Source: Craterostigma plantagineum
Taxonomy: Eukaryota > Streptophyta > Magnoliopsida > Lamiales > Linderniaceae
Direction: 5' to 3'
Assembly: GCA_027422505.1 (NCBI GenBank)
Contig: JAPQWV010001418.1
Location: forward strand, 25,001 to 89,000
Length of the DNA: 64,000 nucleotides
In this document: positions 33,092 through 43,063 of the stretch, piece after piece
Layout: each line of letters starts with the position of its first letter
How positions within the stretch are numbered: position 1 is the first letter of the stretch
Notes under the pieces: model-generated
The model's input: the letters and a program-made list of their open reading frames with translations, nothing else
Told to the model about the DNA's origin: nothing
The model's database searches: none
Position numbers and translations under genes: made by a program

Positions 33092-33470
33092 GAAATTAAT
33101 TTTTCCTTCGGAATAACATACCTAATCGTGCATGATCAATAGATAAAAATATGATGTTGAACCGCTCTATTTTCGTGGTATGGAAAATAAAATATTATGT
33201 TGAAAAAATAAATGTAAGCTGCTTTTTGTTTTCTTCTGTAAAGATTGTATACATTGTTGCGTACGCGAGTAAAAGAATCATTAAGTTTGGGTGTCACTAA
33301 TAAAAGAACTGTAACGGGTGACGGTTGTTATGGGTTGTGTACGACGCTTTCTCGACGATGCCTATACTATGTACTGTACTACAATATGGGTGATGGGTGT
33401 TTTGTTGTCTTGAAATTTTTTTTTTTATATTTTTTATTTCTCGTTTCTGTATCTCAATAGTACTGTAATA

Positions 33471-33706
33471 CTCCCTCTGTCCCACTAATTTTATCACATT
33501 TTGCCATTTCGGGCGTGCCCACTAATTTTATTACATTTCCTTATTTAGCAAAAAAACTATCACAAGCAATCAATATAATAATATTAAATATTCTTAAAAG
33601 ACGTGTCAAACTATACACTTATTACCTTTTCATTGTACTTTATATAATCCCACCTTAATTTACGTGTCCGACAACTTATGTATAAAGTTACCGGAACGGA
33701 GGGAGC
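33471..33706. mobile_element. Stowaway-type MITE
   Basis: Ends CTCCCTCTGTCCCACTAA and (reverse-complemented) CTCCCTCCGTTCCGG, preceded by TA; a TA occurs 1-2 bases beyond the right end. The interior is non-coding. It is the same family as 42228-42463 but in the opposite orientation. Confidence 0.8.
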
Positions 33707-33709
33707 ATA

Positions 33710-34525
33710 AATATTTGCCACAGTTCAATCAAACAAATTTATTAACAATTTCAATCCAATAATTCAACAAAGTTATTTAAAATATATCGTCGCTAGAAAA
33801 ATCTCTATTACTAAAATAGCAAGCCTCTTATTTTATCCTTTTATTGAATTACATTTAAGATAATTGAACAATAGTGTCTCAACCTGTATATGGTTTAAAA
33901 ATATAAATGTATACTAGGATTTCTATAGAACACCATTAAGTCGAACAAAAAGATAAAAGAGATGAAAAACAAACTCATAGAATTCACAGATCGGTACTAA
34001 AAAGGAAGAAATAATTCAAGGGGTATTTAAGATCAATTTTAAACTTAAAAAAAATGAAACATAGACTAGAAGTGTTTGGCTGTGAGGTTTATTTAATGGT
34101 GCGTTTTAGTTAATACCTTATTAACATCCACAATAAGGTATTTAAATAAATCAGCCTTCCACCCTACATTTATCTAATACCAAGCTTATTTGACATATTT
34201 ATCCTTTTATTTCAATATTTATTTCCTAATTTTACCTTTTAGTAGCAAATCTCATTAACTTATCTTCCCAATTTCATTCGATGATATTGAATGGCAAACA
34301 TACTATTCGATTAAATATCCAAATAAACATGTTTATTGAATCGAATTAATTCCTTGTGTTGATAAGAAAGACTAAATCAAACATATAAAACCAAGCATAA
34401 TTGAAACAGAATCTTGCAAACAAACAAAAAATGAATCTAGATGGAAAACGAACTGCGTCGATGGCATACGAACCGTGCAGATGGAACAAAAACCGTAATA
34501 GAGATGTGTAAGATTTAAATTTAAT
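33710..34525. other. AT-rich spacer
   Basis: No gene. A short AT-rich inverted repeat around 34108-34155 (AATACCTTATT / AATAAGGTATT) may be a small MITE remnant. Confidence 0.35.
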
Positions 34526-35382
34526 GGAAATTCCATGTGGCAGCCTCGAGTTTTTGACTTTTCCAGTTGGTATCCAAAGCTTTTTCGCTTCCGGCTGGTA
34601 ACCTCGAGGTTTCGACTTTTCCAGTTGGTATCCAAAACTTTTTTTCGATTCCGGCTAGTACCCCTGAGGTTTTATGAAATGTAGTTTGGTACCCATGAAT
34701 TACCAAAACTGAATTTAAAATACTTAACATGATGAGAAATTCAAAAATAAAATATTTTTTATTTAAAAAATAATTTTAATTATAAAAGATAGTATATAGT
34801 TGGGAAAATTTATAAATACTTTTAAATTTATTTAAAATAATATCCAAAATAGTTTCGAAAAATTATAAATTTATATAAAAATTTTGTTTTAAAATATTTC
34901 AAATATTTTAGAAATATTTAAAATATTTTTATATATTTTTAAGATATTTAAAATATTTTTGAATAATTTATACATTTATTTAAAATAGTTTTAAAATATT
35001 CGAAAATATTAAAACATTTCGAAAATATTTTAAATATCTTAAGACTATTTTTAAATAAATTTATAATTTTTTGTAATTATTTTAAATAAATTAAAAATAT
35101 TTATATTTTTCAACTAAACACTATTTTTTATAATTAAAATGATTTTTTTTAAATAATAAATGTTTTGTTTTTACTGATTATTTGAAGTATTTTAAATTCA
35201 GTTTTGGTAATTCAGGGATACCAAATTACATTTCATAAAACCTCAGGGGTACCAGCCGGAATCGAAAAAAAGTTTTGGGTACCAACTGGTCGAAACCTCA
35301 AGGTTACCAGCCGGAATAAAAAAAAAGCTTGGGGTACCAATTGAAAAAGTCGAAAACTCGAGATTACCACATGGAATTTTCC
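34526..35382. mobile_element. Long-TIR foldback element, MULE-like
   Basis: 857 bp with inverted arms of about 210 bp: GGAAATTCCATGTGG at left, GGAAAATTCCATGTGG at right when reverse-complemented. A very AT-rich centre is made of AAATATTTTAAA-type repeats. Flanks share TAAATTTAA, a 9-bp duplication as made by Mutator-like transposases. Each arm carries two or three degenerate copies of a GGTACCAACTGGAAAAGTCG-like unit. Confidence 0.75.
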
Positions 35383-35545
35383 TAAATTTAAATTAAGGAT
35401 ATAATTGAGATTAATTAAATCCAATACCATCAATATATATCTACCAAACACATGCGACACAAGTATTTAAAACCATCAACAAAATACCTCAAATAAGGCT
35501 CCATTATTTAAACCTATACAAAACTAGTATCTTATAAACTCCTAA

Positions 35546-36651
35546 CGGCTCGTTTGATACCCATGTATGAATGGGTAATGAGTGGTCATCGGATGGGTAA
35601 TGATAAAATTGTATGTGTTTGTTATGTGGGTATAGTTATACAAGGCATGTAATCTTATACACGTTTATTACCCACAAATCCTTTATAAGTCGTGTATAAA
35701 TATACCCATCATGGTGGTGGGTATATCAATACAAATGTTCTTAATTCTAATTTTACCCCTCGTCTGGATTCTATCTTGCCCTAATTACATCTCCATCGTG
35801 ATTCTTGAAGTAACGGTGCCTTCTCCAAGATCACTTTCCAAAACCACTTGCCAAATAACGGTGCTTTCCAAATTATCGACCTGTGCCACGAATTAGAAGT
35901 AAGCGTCTCGGTCTCCTTGAACTCGCTATGGCAAAGACGAAGAAAGCTATGAAACAGGGGGCGAGAACACCACCGAATCCATCCTCAAACCCTAAAAACG
36001 AAGTGAACCAGTGCAGTGCAAGCACATCTCTGAGTCGGGAGGCATCTCAATCACCACAGCTCTCTCAATCACCACAGCTCAATAACGGAGAGGTAATTGG
36101 GACTGTAGATGAGGATGAAACTCAAGAGGAAGTCGATTTTGTACTCGATTTTGGCAAATATGTTCTATTAAGTCAATTTATTGCTAAACGATGGAATTTT
36201 TCTCATTTTCTGTAGTTTTAGTTTATGAATTTATGTTAGTTTGTGGGCTATTATAATCGATCTCATTTTTCTCAATTTGGCTGTGAGCTTATGGCAATGC
36301 TCTGCTATTTCTTTTGGCAATGGGAATGCTCGGGCTCTTCACTTCTTGCTCTGCTTTGTATTTTTCTTTTGTTGTGTTGCAGATTAAATTGTTGAATGGA
36401 GATGGTATAAGAACGACAACCACAAAGCTTTATTTTATTTGAGGGCAACAAAGTCATTTAAGTATATTTAACAAATTCTTCACCCAAATCAAACACACAT
36501 ATCAAACACTAATCACTATTATATCTCTTTACCCAAATAATTAATGCATACATATCAAACACACAAAATTTTATATTAACAAAAACCTTGTATAGACATA
36601 TACAAATAACTTATACTACCAAATCTAAATACATTGGTATCAAACGAGCCC
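35546..36651. mobile_element. PIF/Harbinger-like element with a short ORF
   Basis: Ends CGGCTCGTTTGATACC and (reverse-complemented) GGGCTCGTTTGATACC, flanked by TAA on both sides (35543-35545, 36652-36654). Short TIR and 3-bp TAA target are the PIF/Harbinger signature. At 1.1 kb it is too short for a transposase and contains one open frame at 35883-36215. Confidence 0.8.
35928..36215 (+). CDS. Unknown Ser/Gln-rich ORF inside Harbinger-like element
   Basis: A frame of about 95 codons from the ATG near 35928 (MAKTKKAMKQGARTPPNPSS). It has a basic start, a tandem SQSPQL repeat, then an acidic end (GTVDEDETQEEVDFVLDFG). I recognise no domain; it is not a Harbinger transposase or a clear Myb-like accessory protein. 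It may be a captured host exon or a chance frame. Confidence 0.3.
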   Translation: MAKTKKAMKQGARTPPNPSSNPKNEVNQCSASTSLSREASQSPQLSQSPQLNNGEVIGTVDEDETQEEVDFVLDFGKYVLLSQFIAKRWNFSHFL

Positions 36652-36681
36652 TAAGTGTAATGTAATATGTAGAGTGTGCAC

Positions 36682-37071
36682 TAGGGCTGAAAACGAGCCG
36701 AGCTGTTCGCGAGCAGCTCGGCTCGAGCTCGGTCAACGTCGAGCTCGAGCCGAGCTCGAGCCTCGACTTTTCACGATCGAGCCGAGCTCGAGCTTTCGTT
36801 ATGTGGGCTCGATAGCTCGTCGAGCTTATCGAGCCCAATTTTTCTTTTTATATATATATTTTATTATTATTATAATTAAATATAATATATTATATATATT
36901 TTTTATGACGAACCGAGCTTTTCGAGCCGAGCTCAAGCAGCTCGATGGTTTATCGAGCCGAGCTCGAGCCTCGATTTTTCGGCCTCGAGCCGAGCTCGAG
37001 CCCAGTTATACATAATCGAGCCGAGCTCGAGCCCGGCCATGTTCGGGCTCGGCTCGGCTCGTTTTCATCCA
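36682..37071. mobile_element. hAT non-autonomous element (GAGCTCGAGCC repeats)
   Basis: 390 bp. Left TIR TAGGGCTGAAAACGAGCC; right, reverse-complemented, TGGATGAAAACGAGCC. Flanks GTGTGCAC and CTGTGCAC match in 7 of 8. Both ends are packed with GAGCTCGAGCCGAGC repeats around an AT-rich core. It lies 32 bp beyond the stop codon of the TRM-like gene, in its 3' UTR. Confidence 0.88.
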
Positions 37072-39106
37072 CTGTGCACAGTATCCCTTCAACTCCCAAG
37101 TTCCTATAAGAATATTCGAAGGATCGACATCTCAAGAACATCATCTGAAATCTCCGTCAAGATCTGATCGGCGTCGCCTCGAAGATCAAGCCACGACTTA
37201 CAGCTTCTAACATCCTTAGACACGAGCTCATCTAACGTTCTTCTCTCAGTCCTAGTAAGTGCGTAAAGCTCCGCCTCCTTCATTACCTCATCGATCACAG
37301 TTTCATCTAAAGCCCTTCGCCTGATTCCTGGCATTTTCCTGAACCCAGCCCAGGGAGAGCGATAAACCTCGTACAAATCAAGCAAGACCTCGTTTATGTG
37401 ATCGAAGAGAAGTTTGGGTCGAAGTAGCAGTGATCTGTAAGCGGAAGTCCAATTCGTCAAATAAAGATTCGGGCAGCGGTTCAATTTCTGATAGGTGTTC
37501 CCGGTTCAGACATGAAGCTTGCAACACTATGTTGACATAGTAAGAAATACGATCCTTATCTTCTGTGCAAAACTCTTCTCCAAAATCGATCCTGCTTGGT
37601 TGTAATGTCTGTTTATCTGCAAATTGTTGTGAAGTTATGATTTTTTGAAGTTCATTCTATGAAACATTAAAGTCGATTTCATCATATTCTTAAATTACCT
37701 TTTTGGCCCGTGGTGCTCGTCGGGCTACTGGAATCGTCTGTGAAAATTGGTTCAAGAACAGATACTGGGCTTTGATGTTCTTCTTGGTATTTGATTGTGT
37801 CATCAATGTCTAAGGTGGGGATGATGCTTGAAGCTGTTTCTGAGAAGGAGCCCTATTGCATAAAAATTCGTTACAATGGTTCTCATGAAATGGATGCGAA
37901 CTTTTTGAAATATGTAATAATATGATACAGCATCACTCACAGAAACACAGTTCTCTACAGTCGCGCCATCTTCAGTTTGCGAACCATTCGATTTGGTGTT
38001 CGTCATTACATCCACTGAAGAAAGTTGGCGTTGATTAGACAAAAAGAAACTCATGAGTTTCAGTTGAAGACTGTGTTATTAAGGGTAAGAATCCTTACCA
38101 GTAGTAGGAATTGGAACGCTGCTTTGTTTCTTGAATCTGATAATTGATGCTTGAGGTGAGCTAAGTAGTCTGGAATCGCGCTCGGGCGATAGAAGGACCC
38201 TTCCTAGGGTTCTTGGCGATATTTTCTTACAAGGTACATTGTTGTCGAAAGAACTCAAGCTCTGCAATCTCAGAGAAAGATGCCTCTTTGCCTCTGAAAT
38301 CACATCGAATTCTTTGTCCTTGCTTTGAAGATTGGATCTCTTCCATAGCTTACCCTTTGTCTTTGGATTCACTGAGCTTTTTAGAGTGTCATGACTATAA
38401 CATGACGAAGATCCATTCTGAGGAAGAAGGTACGATTCTCTACATGTTAGAAATGGGCTTGAACTGTTTGGAACTTTAAGTCTTTGCTTGAATGTCTTCT
38501 TCGTTTTCCTGAAAGAGGACGAATCCGATTCTTGTCTCTGTGGTTTGAGCTTATGGACTACTTTCCCCTCATTGGCTAAAGCTGTTAATGAATCTTCTTC
38601 GTCTCTAACGTTATTCAATGGTTTCATGTCTTTTGTGTAGCTATAGAAGCTTTTCATTGAACTCAAAACTTCCAATACGTTGGAATTGTGGTCTGAGTTT
38701 AGTAGCTGATCTCTGAGCCTTTGTTCGATGAACGTGCGATCGACTATCGCTTTAGTCATCTGAGACTGACGAATACCGATCTCATTGAGGTCGTCGTAAT
38801 TTCGTACGCTGTAGTAACTCCTTACAAGATCTCATTGGTTCTGCTATGTGACCTTATTTGGAGACATTTCTTCTGTAGCTGAAGTCTTGCGATGATGATG
38901 ATTTTTCCTTACCATAAGGTGATCCCTTTTCCTGCATGCTTGTTCTTGCAAATCTACTTCATTCTGATAAATTGAATGATATATATTATATTGTGTATCT
39001 TAAAGAAAGACGATTAAAGACTAACTACTGCTTTGAAACCTTTGACACTCTTCGTCAAAACTGGTGAGCTGCACAGACTTCCTTGGATATTCTGCAAATA
39101 AATCAG

Positions 39107-39960
39107 TTTTTTTTTTTTTTTTTCCTGAAACGATCGCTTGCATTAATTAACAGATACAAGGACTAAATAGCCCAAAGGGTCTCACCGGTACATCACCAAC
39201 CGGGAGAACAAAGGCTCATAGACGAGCACAGCACATCGCACAAAGGGGCACAAACACTCCCACAAGGGGAGAAAAGGTCCACAAGGGACAAAACCGACAG
39301 AAAACAAAACCCATAATCTACAACCAAGAACTAAAGAACCTATAACAGAAAAAGTTGTTAAGCTAAATCTACGATACTCTTCATTTTCACTTGGCCTTCA
39401 ACTTCAGGGTTTTTATCAACATCGGACTGAAGCTCCACAAAAGGAGAAAAGGCTCCCGACCCAAGGGTCGAGAGAGATGAGTCCCACGACGAGAAACTCA
39501 AAACCGGCGAAGACGGTGGATGACGTGACTAGAGTTGGGGCGGTACTGTCGGAGGCGTGGCTGGAGGTGGGCGGCGGCTTGGCTGAAGGCAAGAGGTGGG
39601 GCGGCACGGCCGGCGGCGTGGCCGGCGGTGGGGGACGGAGCTGCGTGGCCGACGTAGGGAGGCAGGACGGCTTGAGCAGTGGAGGTGGGAGGTGCGCGGA
39701 AATATCCTTGGCGGAGGAGACGGCGACGGCCACGGCCAGAGGCGACGGCGGCAGGGGGAGGAGGCGACAGACAGCGGTGGCAGGCGAAAGGCAGTGGCGT
39801 GAGGCTGTGATGGTGGGAATCGTTTTTTTATTATTATTAAATGAAACGGAAACAGCTAAAAGAAGAAAAGCTCCCCCATCCTCCATTAATGGAGGAGGGG
39901 GAGGAGGGGAAAATATGGTGGCGGCGGCTGTTGTTGAGTTAGGGTTTTGGTTTTAGAGAG
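39107..39960 (-). mobile_element. Hairpin-rich poly(A) retroposon, copy 2
   Basis: Minus-strand copy inside an intron of the TRM-like gene. Its poly(A) is the T-run at 39107-39123, and the unit ends only about 15 bp from the acceptor of the next exon. It keeps the 5' hairpin (39871-39903, CTCCCCCATCCTCC pairing with GGAGGAGGGGGAG), the C/G-rich block, and the conserved 3' third including the CTCCCCTTGTGGGAG hairpin and the DVDKNPEVEGQ frame. No target duplication was found. Confidence 0.65.
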
Positions 39961-40132
39961 AAAGGGGGAAGATGGGAGGGGAAAATATGGTGTATGCCTA
40001 ATTAGGACACCAAATTAATGACATATCACCTACTCTACCAATTTTCCACTCATACACCCAAATTTCCCAAAAGGAAGAAAAAATTGACAAATAAAACATA
40101 ATATATGATGAAGCATATATAAATTTGAAAAT

Positions 40133-41139
40133 GGCAAAATTATAAAAGAAGTCACTAAGTATGCCAATTTCGATTTTAGGTCACTATGTTTGCCAGTTAC
40201 AAAACTAGGTCACTAACTATCTATATATTAACAAATTTGGGTCACTCGACCCATTTTCTGGCAACCCTTGTCAGAAATCCCAGGTCAGCCGCTGAGCTGG
40301 ACAATTCTCCACCCATAGATGTTGATTAGGACGAATTAAAAGGCTTTATCGGACAAATTTTTAAAAAAAAGTAAAGTAAAATAAAACCCAAAATTGCTAC
40401 ATAAAATTAATAATACCCATCCCAAAAATTTGTAGGCTTTGCATTTTGGTTCTGCATCTCCAATAATTTAATTTTGCATTTCAAAAGATCATTTTCTTCT
40501 TCAAGTTGGGAGACCATCTTTTTCAGAGACTCATTCTCTTCTTTGAGTTTGACGGACTTCTGTCTCAGCATGGGAATAACGTCCAATGATTGACGACACA
40601 TCGGGGGATCTTCCAACAAAACCACATCCACCTTTCTTCCAATTAGGGCAGCCATGAAAATCTTCGGCCGGGGTTGTCATCCTTCCAACAAGTCATCAGG
40701 TAGGTGCGCTTCTTGCAGTCGCATTCCATGTATCTGGGCACAGAGGATGAAGACATTTTCGTGTAGCCTTCGGTGCGCGGTTTGTGTTGAGATATTCTCC
40801 CTTTTTTTATTTTTTTATCTCTGCCTCATGTAGCAATTTTGGACTGGTTCATGTAAAATGAAGATTAGGGTTCTGTCGATAAAATGTGTGCAATTTCTTT
40901 TTTTTTTTTTCTTTTTTCTTTATGTTGTGCCTTTTAATTCGTCCTAATCATCATCCATGGTGGAGAATTGTCCAGCTCAGCGGGTCACGTGGGATTCTCG
41001 AGAAGGGTTGCCAGAAAATGGGTATGAGTGACCCAAATTTGTTAATATATAGATAGTTAGTGACCTAATTTTGTAACTGGCAAACATAGTGACCCAAAAT
41101 CGATTGGCATACTTAGTGATCTATTTTTATAATTTTGCC
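40133..41139. mobile_element. Pack-MULE-like foldback carrying a GRF zinc-finger gene
   Basis: 1007 bp with inverted arms of about 200 bp beginning GGCAAAATTATAAAA at both ends and highly similar throughout. TGAAAAT lies on both sides (40126-40132, 41140-41146), 7 bp of what may have been a 9-bp duplication. The inner part holds a plant gene fragment on the minus strand. It lies in intron 1 of the TRM-like gene; its edge is about 12 bp from the exon 1 donor. Confidence 0.8.
40407..40760 (-). pseudogene. GRF-type zinc finger plus coiled coil, frameshifted
   Basis: Starts MSSSSVPRYMECDCKKRTYL near 40760, continues CWKDDNPGRRF (the GRF motif with its Cys residues), then shifts frame twice (CPNWKKGGCGF is readable in another frame) before LLEDPPMCRQSLDVIPMLRQ. 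It ends in a leucine/glutamate heptad-like coiled coil (LKEENESLKKMVSQLEEEN). This is the layout of small plant GRF proteins of the At4g04775-like type, whose function is unknown. At least two indels break it. Confidence 0.7.
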
Positions 41140-41339
41140 TGAAAATCATTACCTATAATTTGCTGGTTCGCTAGACTTCTACTTCTTCTTCCGTTTGAAA
41201 TCAGCTTTCTTCTAACACTTCCAGATTGGCATGACTCGAATATACTAATTAGCAGTCCCCATTTACACTTCAATTCAGTTTTCTCCCTCAGTTCTGGGAT
41301 ATTTTTCTGTGATGATCTCTTCGCCATTGTTTCTCACTC

Positions 41340-41840
41340 ATGGCCTGCAAAAGAGAAATATACAAAAATCACATGTATTTGACTTAAGGACAGTGGACAT
41401 AGCATGCAAGAAAAAGAGCTTCAAGTGATGTAATAATGTTTTCGAACAACATAAGCGACACTAATACATACCTGCGATGTGGGCTTGTGAGAAAACACAC
41501 TGAAAAAAATTTGTATATCTTTGTCCTATCAAGAAATGAGTAAAAGGTGATGGGCAGACACAGTAGAAAGAAGCAAAGATGATACTTGTATTAATGTAAT
41601 GTTTTTGCAGAGATGCAACAACGGATCATTTAATTAAGAAATGTGGGGGGTGACATTGACTATATATGTCCATTACTTGCAAGAGTTGGTTTTTGCTTCA
41701 ACCACTAGAAATCTTTAAACTAAAGGAAGATATACTTGATTATACAGTTTATTTTATGCTTGTTTTTTTGTCGTGTTAGGGACAAAGAGGGTGACTATTT
41801 GATTACCCTGTGTATTGTATGTACGTGATGGACAATCTGG
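41340..41840. other. 5' flank of TRM-like gene
   Basis: AT-rich; should hold the 5' UTR and promoter of the minus-strand TRM-like gene. No sure TATA box or coding sequence. Confidence 0.3.
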
Positions 41841-42732
41841 TAGGGCTGAGTAAAAATATCCAAAAATCAGATTTCGATCCGGTATACGGTTTTCAAAACC
41901 CGAAAAAATGGATATCTGATTTTAAAAACCGGAGCGGATATCCGATCCGATTTATTTTAAATAAACCGGATCAGATACGAATAATGATTTGTCTAAAATC
42001 CGAATATCCGGTATCCGATTTTATATTTAAAAAAAATAAAGAAATAAAAACAAATAGCCCAAAATGAAAAATGAAGGTAAAAAAAGGAAAAAAAATCCTC
42101 AAAGTAGAAAATATATATATATATATTATTTTGTTATTGCAAAAACATTTGTAAATAAAAACAAAAACATCGAGATGCAAGTTAAAAAATTAATGTGAAT
42201 TTGTGGTACTGTGTTTATTATTTATTACTCCCTCCGTCCCGGAAACTTTATCACATAAGTTGTCGGGCACGTAAATTAAAGTGGTATTATTATAATAATA
42301 GTACAATGAAAAGGTAATAAAGTGTATATTTTGACACGTCTTTTAAGAATATTTAATATATATTGATTGTTTGTGATAGTTTTTTTGCTAAATAAGGAAA
42401 TGTGATAAACTTAGTTGAACGCCCGAAATGGCAAAATGTGATAAATTAGTGGGACGGATGGAGTATATAATTTAGTGAACATATTATGTTAATTACTATG
42501 TGTTTTTATATGAGAAATGTTTTTTTTTTTTATTTTGATAAGAAATAAAAAAATGATTTTGGATAGAAAATATTAAAAAAATAAAAAATTAAAAAACAGA
42601 TGCGGATATCCGATTTAAATATCCGAATAAAGCCGATATCCGATTTCCGGGTATCCGATTAAAACCGAACCGAATACAAGATATCATTTTTTGATATCCG
42701 AAAATCCGGATATCTGGTTTTGCTCACCCGTA
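41841..42732. mobile_element. hAT non-autonomous element (ATCCGATATCC repeats)
   Basis: 892 bp. Ends TAGGGCTGAGTAAAAATATCC and (reverse-complemented) TACGGGTGAGCAAAACCAGA. Flanks CAATCTGG and CAACCTGG match in 7 of 8. Subterminal arrays of GGATATCCGAT-type repeats at both ends. A Stowaway MITE (42228-42463) has inserted in the centre. Confidence 0.85.
42228..42463. mobile_element. Stowaway-type MITE nested in hAT
   Basis: Ends CTCCCTCCGTCCC and (reverse-complemented) CTCCATCCGTCCC with TA on both sides (42226-42227, 42464-42465). It is the reverse complement of the MITE at 33471-33706, with which it shares most of its interior. Confidence 0.88.
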
Positions 42733-42895
42733 CAACCTGGCGTCATACTATTTATTTTGTAGTGGTAAAATAAAATAATGAAGTTGTCCTGATTCCTTAA
42801 AAGTTTCCGTGGCAGCTGTTTTCTTGATTGCGTCGATTAACATTTGGAGATATATTAACACTTCAATGAATATTGGTCTTGTTACTATTTCGAAG

Positions 42896-43025
42896 TAGGG
42901 GTGTTCAAAAGATAGTTAACCGATCGAACCATACCGAAAACCGATTTTTCGGTACGAATCGCAAACCGAATGGTTTTATTGTTCGGTAACCGAAATTAAA
43001 TGATTAACCGAACTTTTATATTATA

Positions 43026-43063
<38 letters not shown>

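Larger units (their letters stand above)
37104..41327 (-). pseudogene. DUF4378 / TRM-like gene, probably decayed
   Basis: Relative of TON1-recruiting motif (TRM)/LONGIFOLIA proteins, cortical microtubule-associated regulators of division plane and cell shape. Exons read on the minus strand: 41327-41153 (MAKRSSQKN, then CKWGLLISIFE, SVRRKLISNG), 39091-39029, 38963-38099, 38014-37941, 37852-37699 (the conserved QSPVSVLEPIFTDD block) and 37616-37104 (C-terminal DUF4378: LLLRPKLLFDHINEVLLDLY, TLDELVSKDVRSCKSWLDLR). Most junctions keep phase. Lesions: in-frame TAG at 38846-38844 and TGA at 38834-38832, both one C-to-T change from a sense codon, and a one-base shift near 37440. Exon 1 does not phase with the next exon found, so an exon may be missing. 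Introns hold a Pack-MULE-like element and a retroposon. Confidence 0.75.

Noticed and set aside
39416..39956. Opposing 156- and 159-codon frames
   Set aside because: Both read the C/G-rich block of retroposon copy 2.
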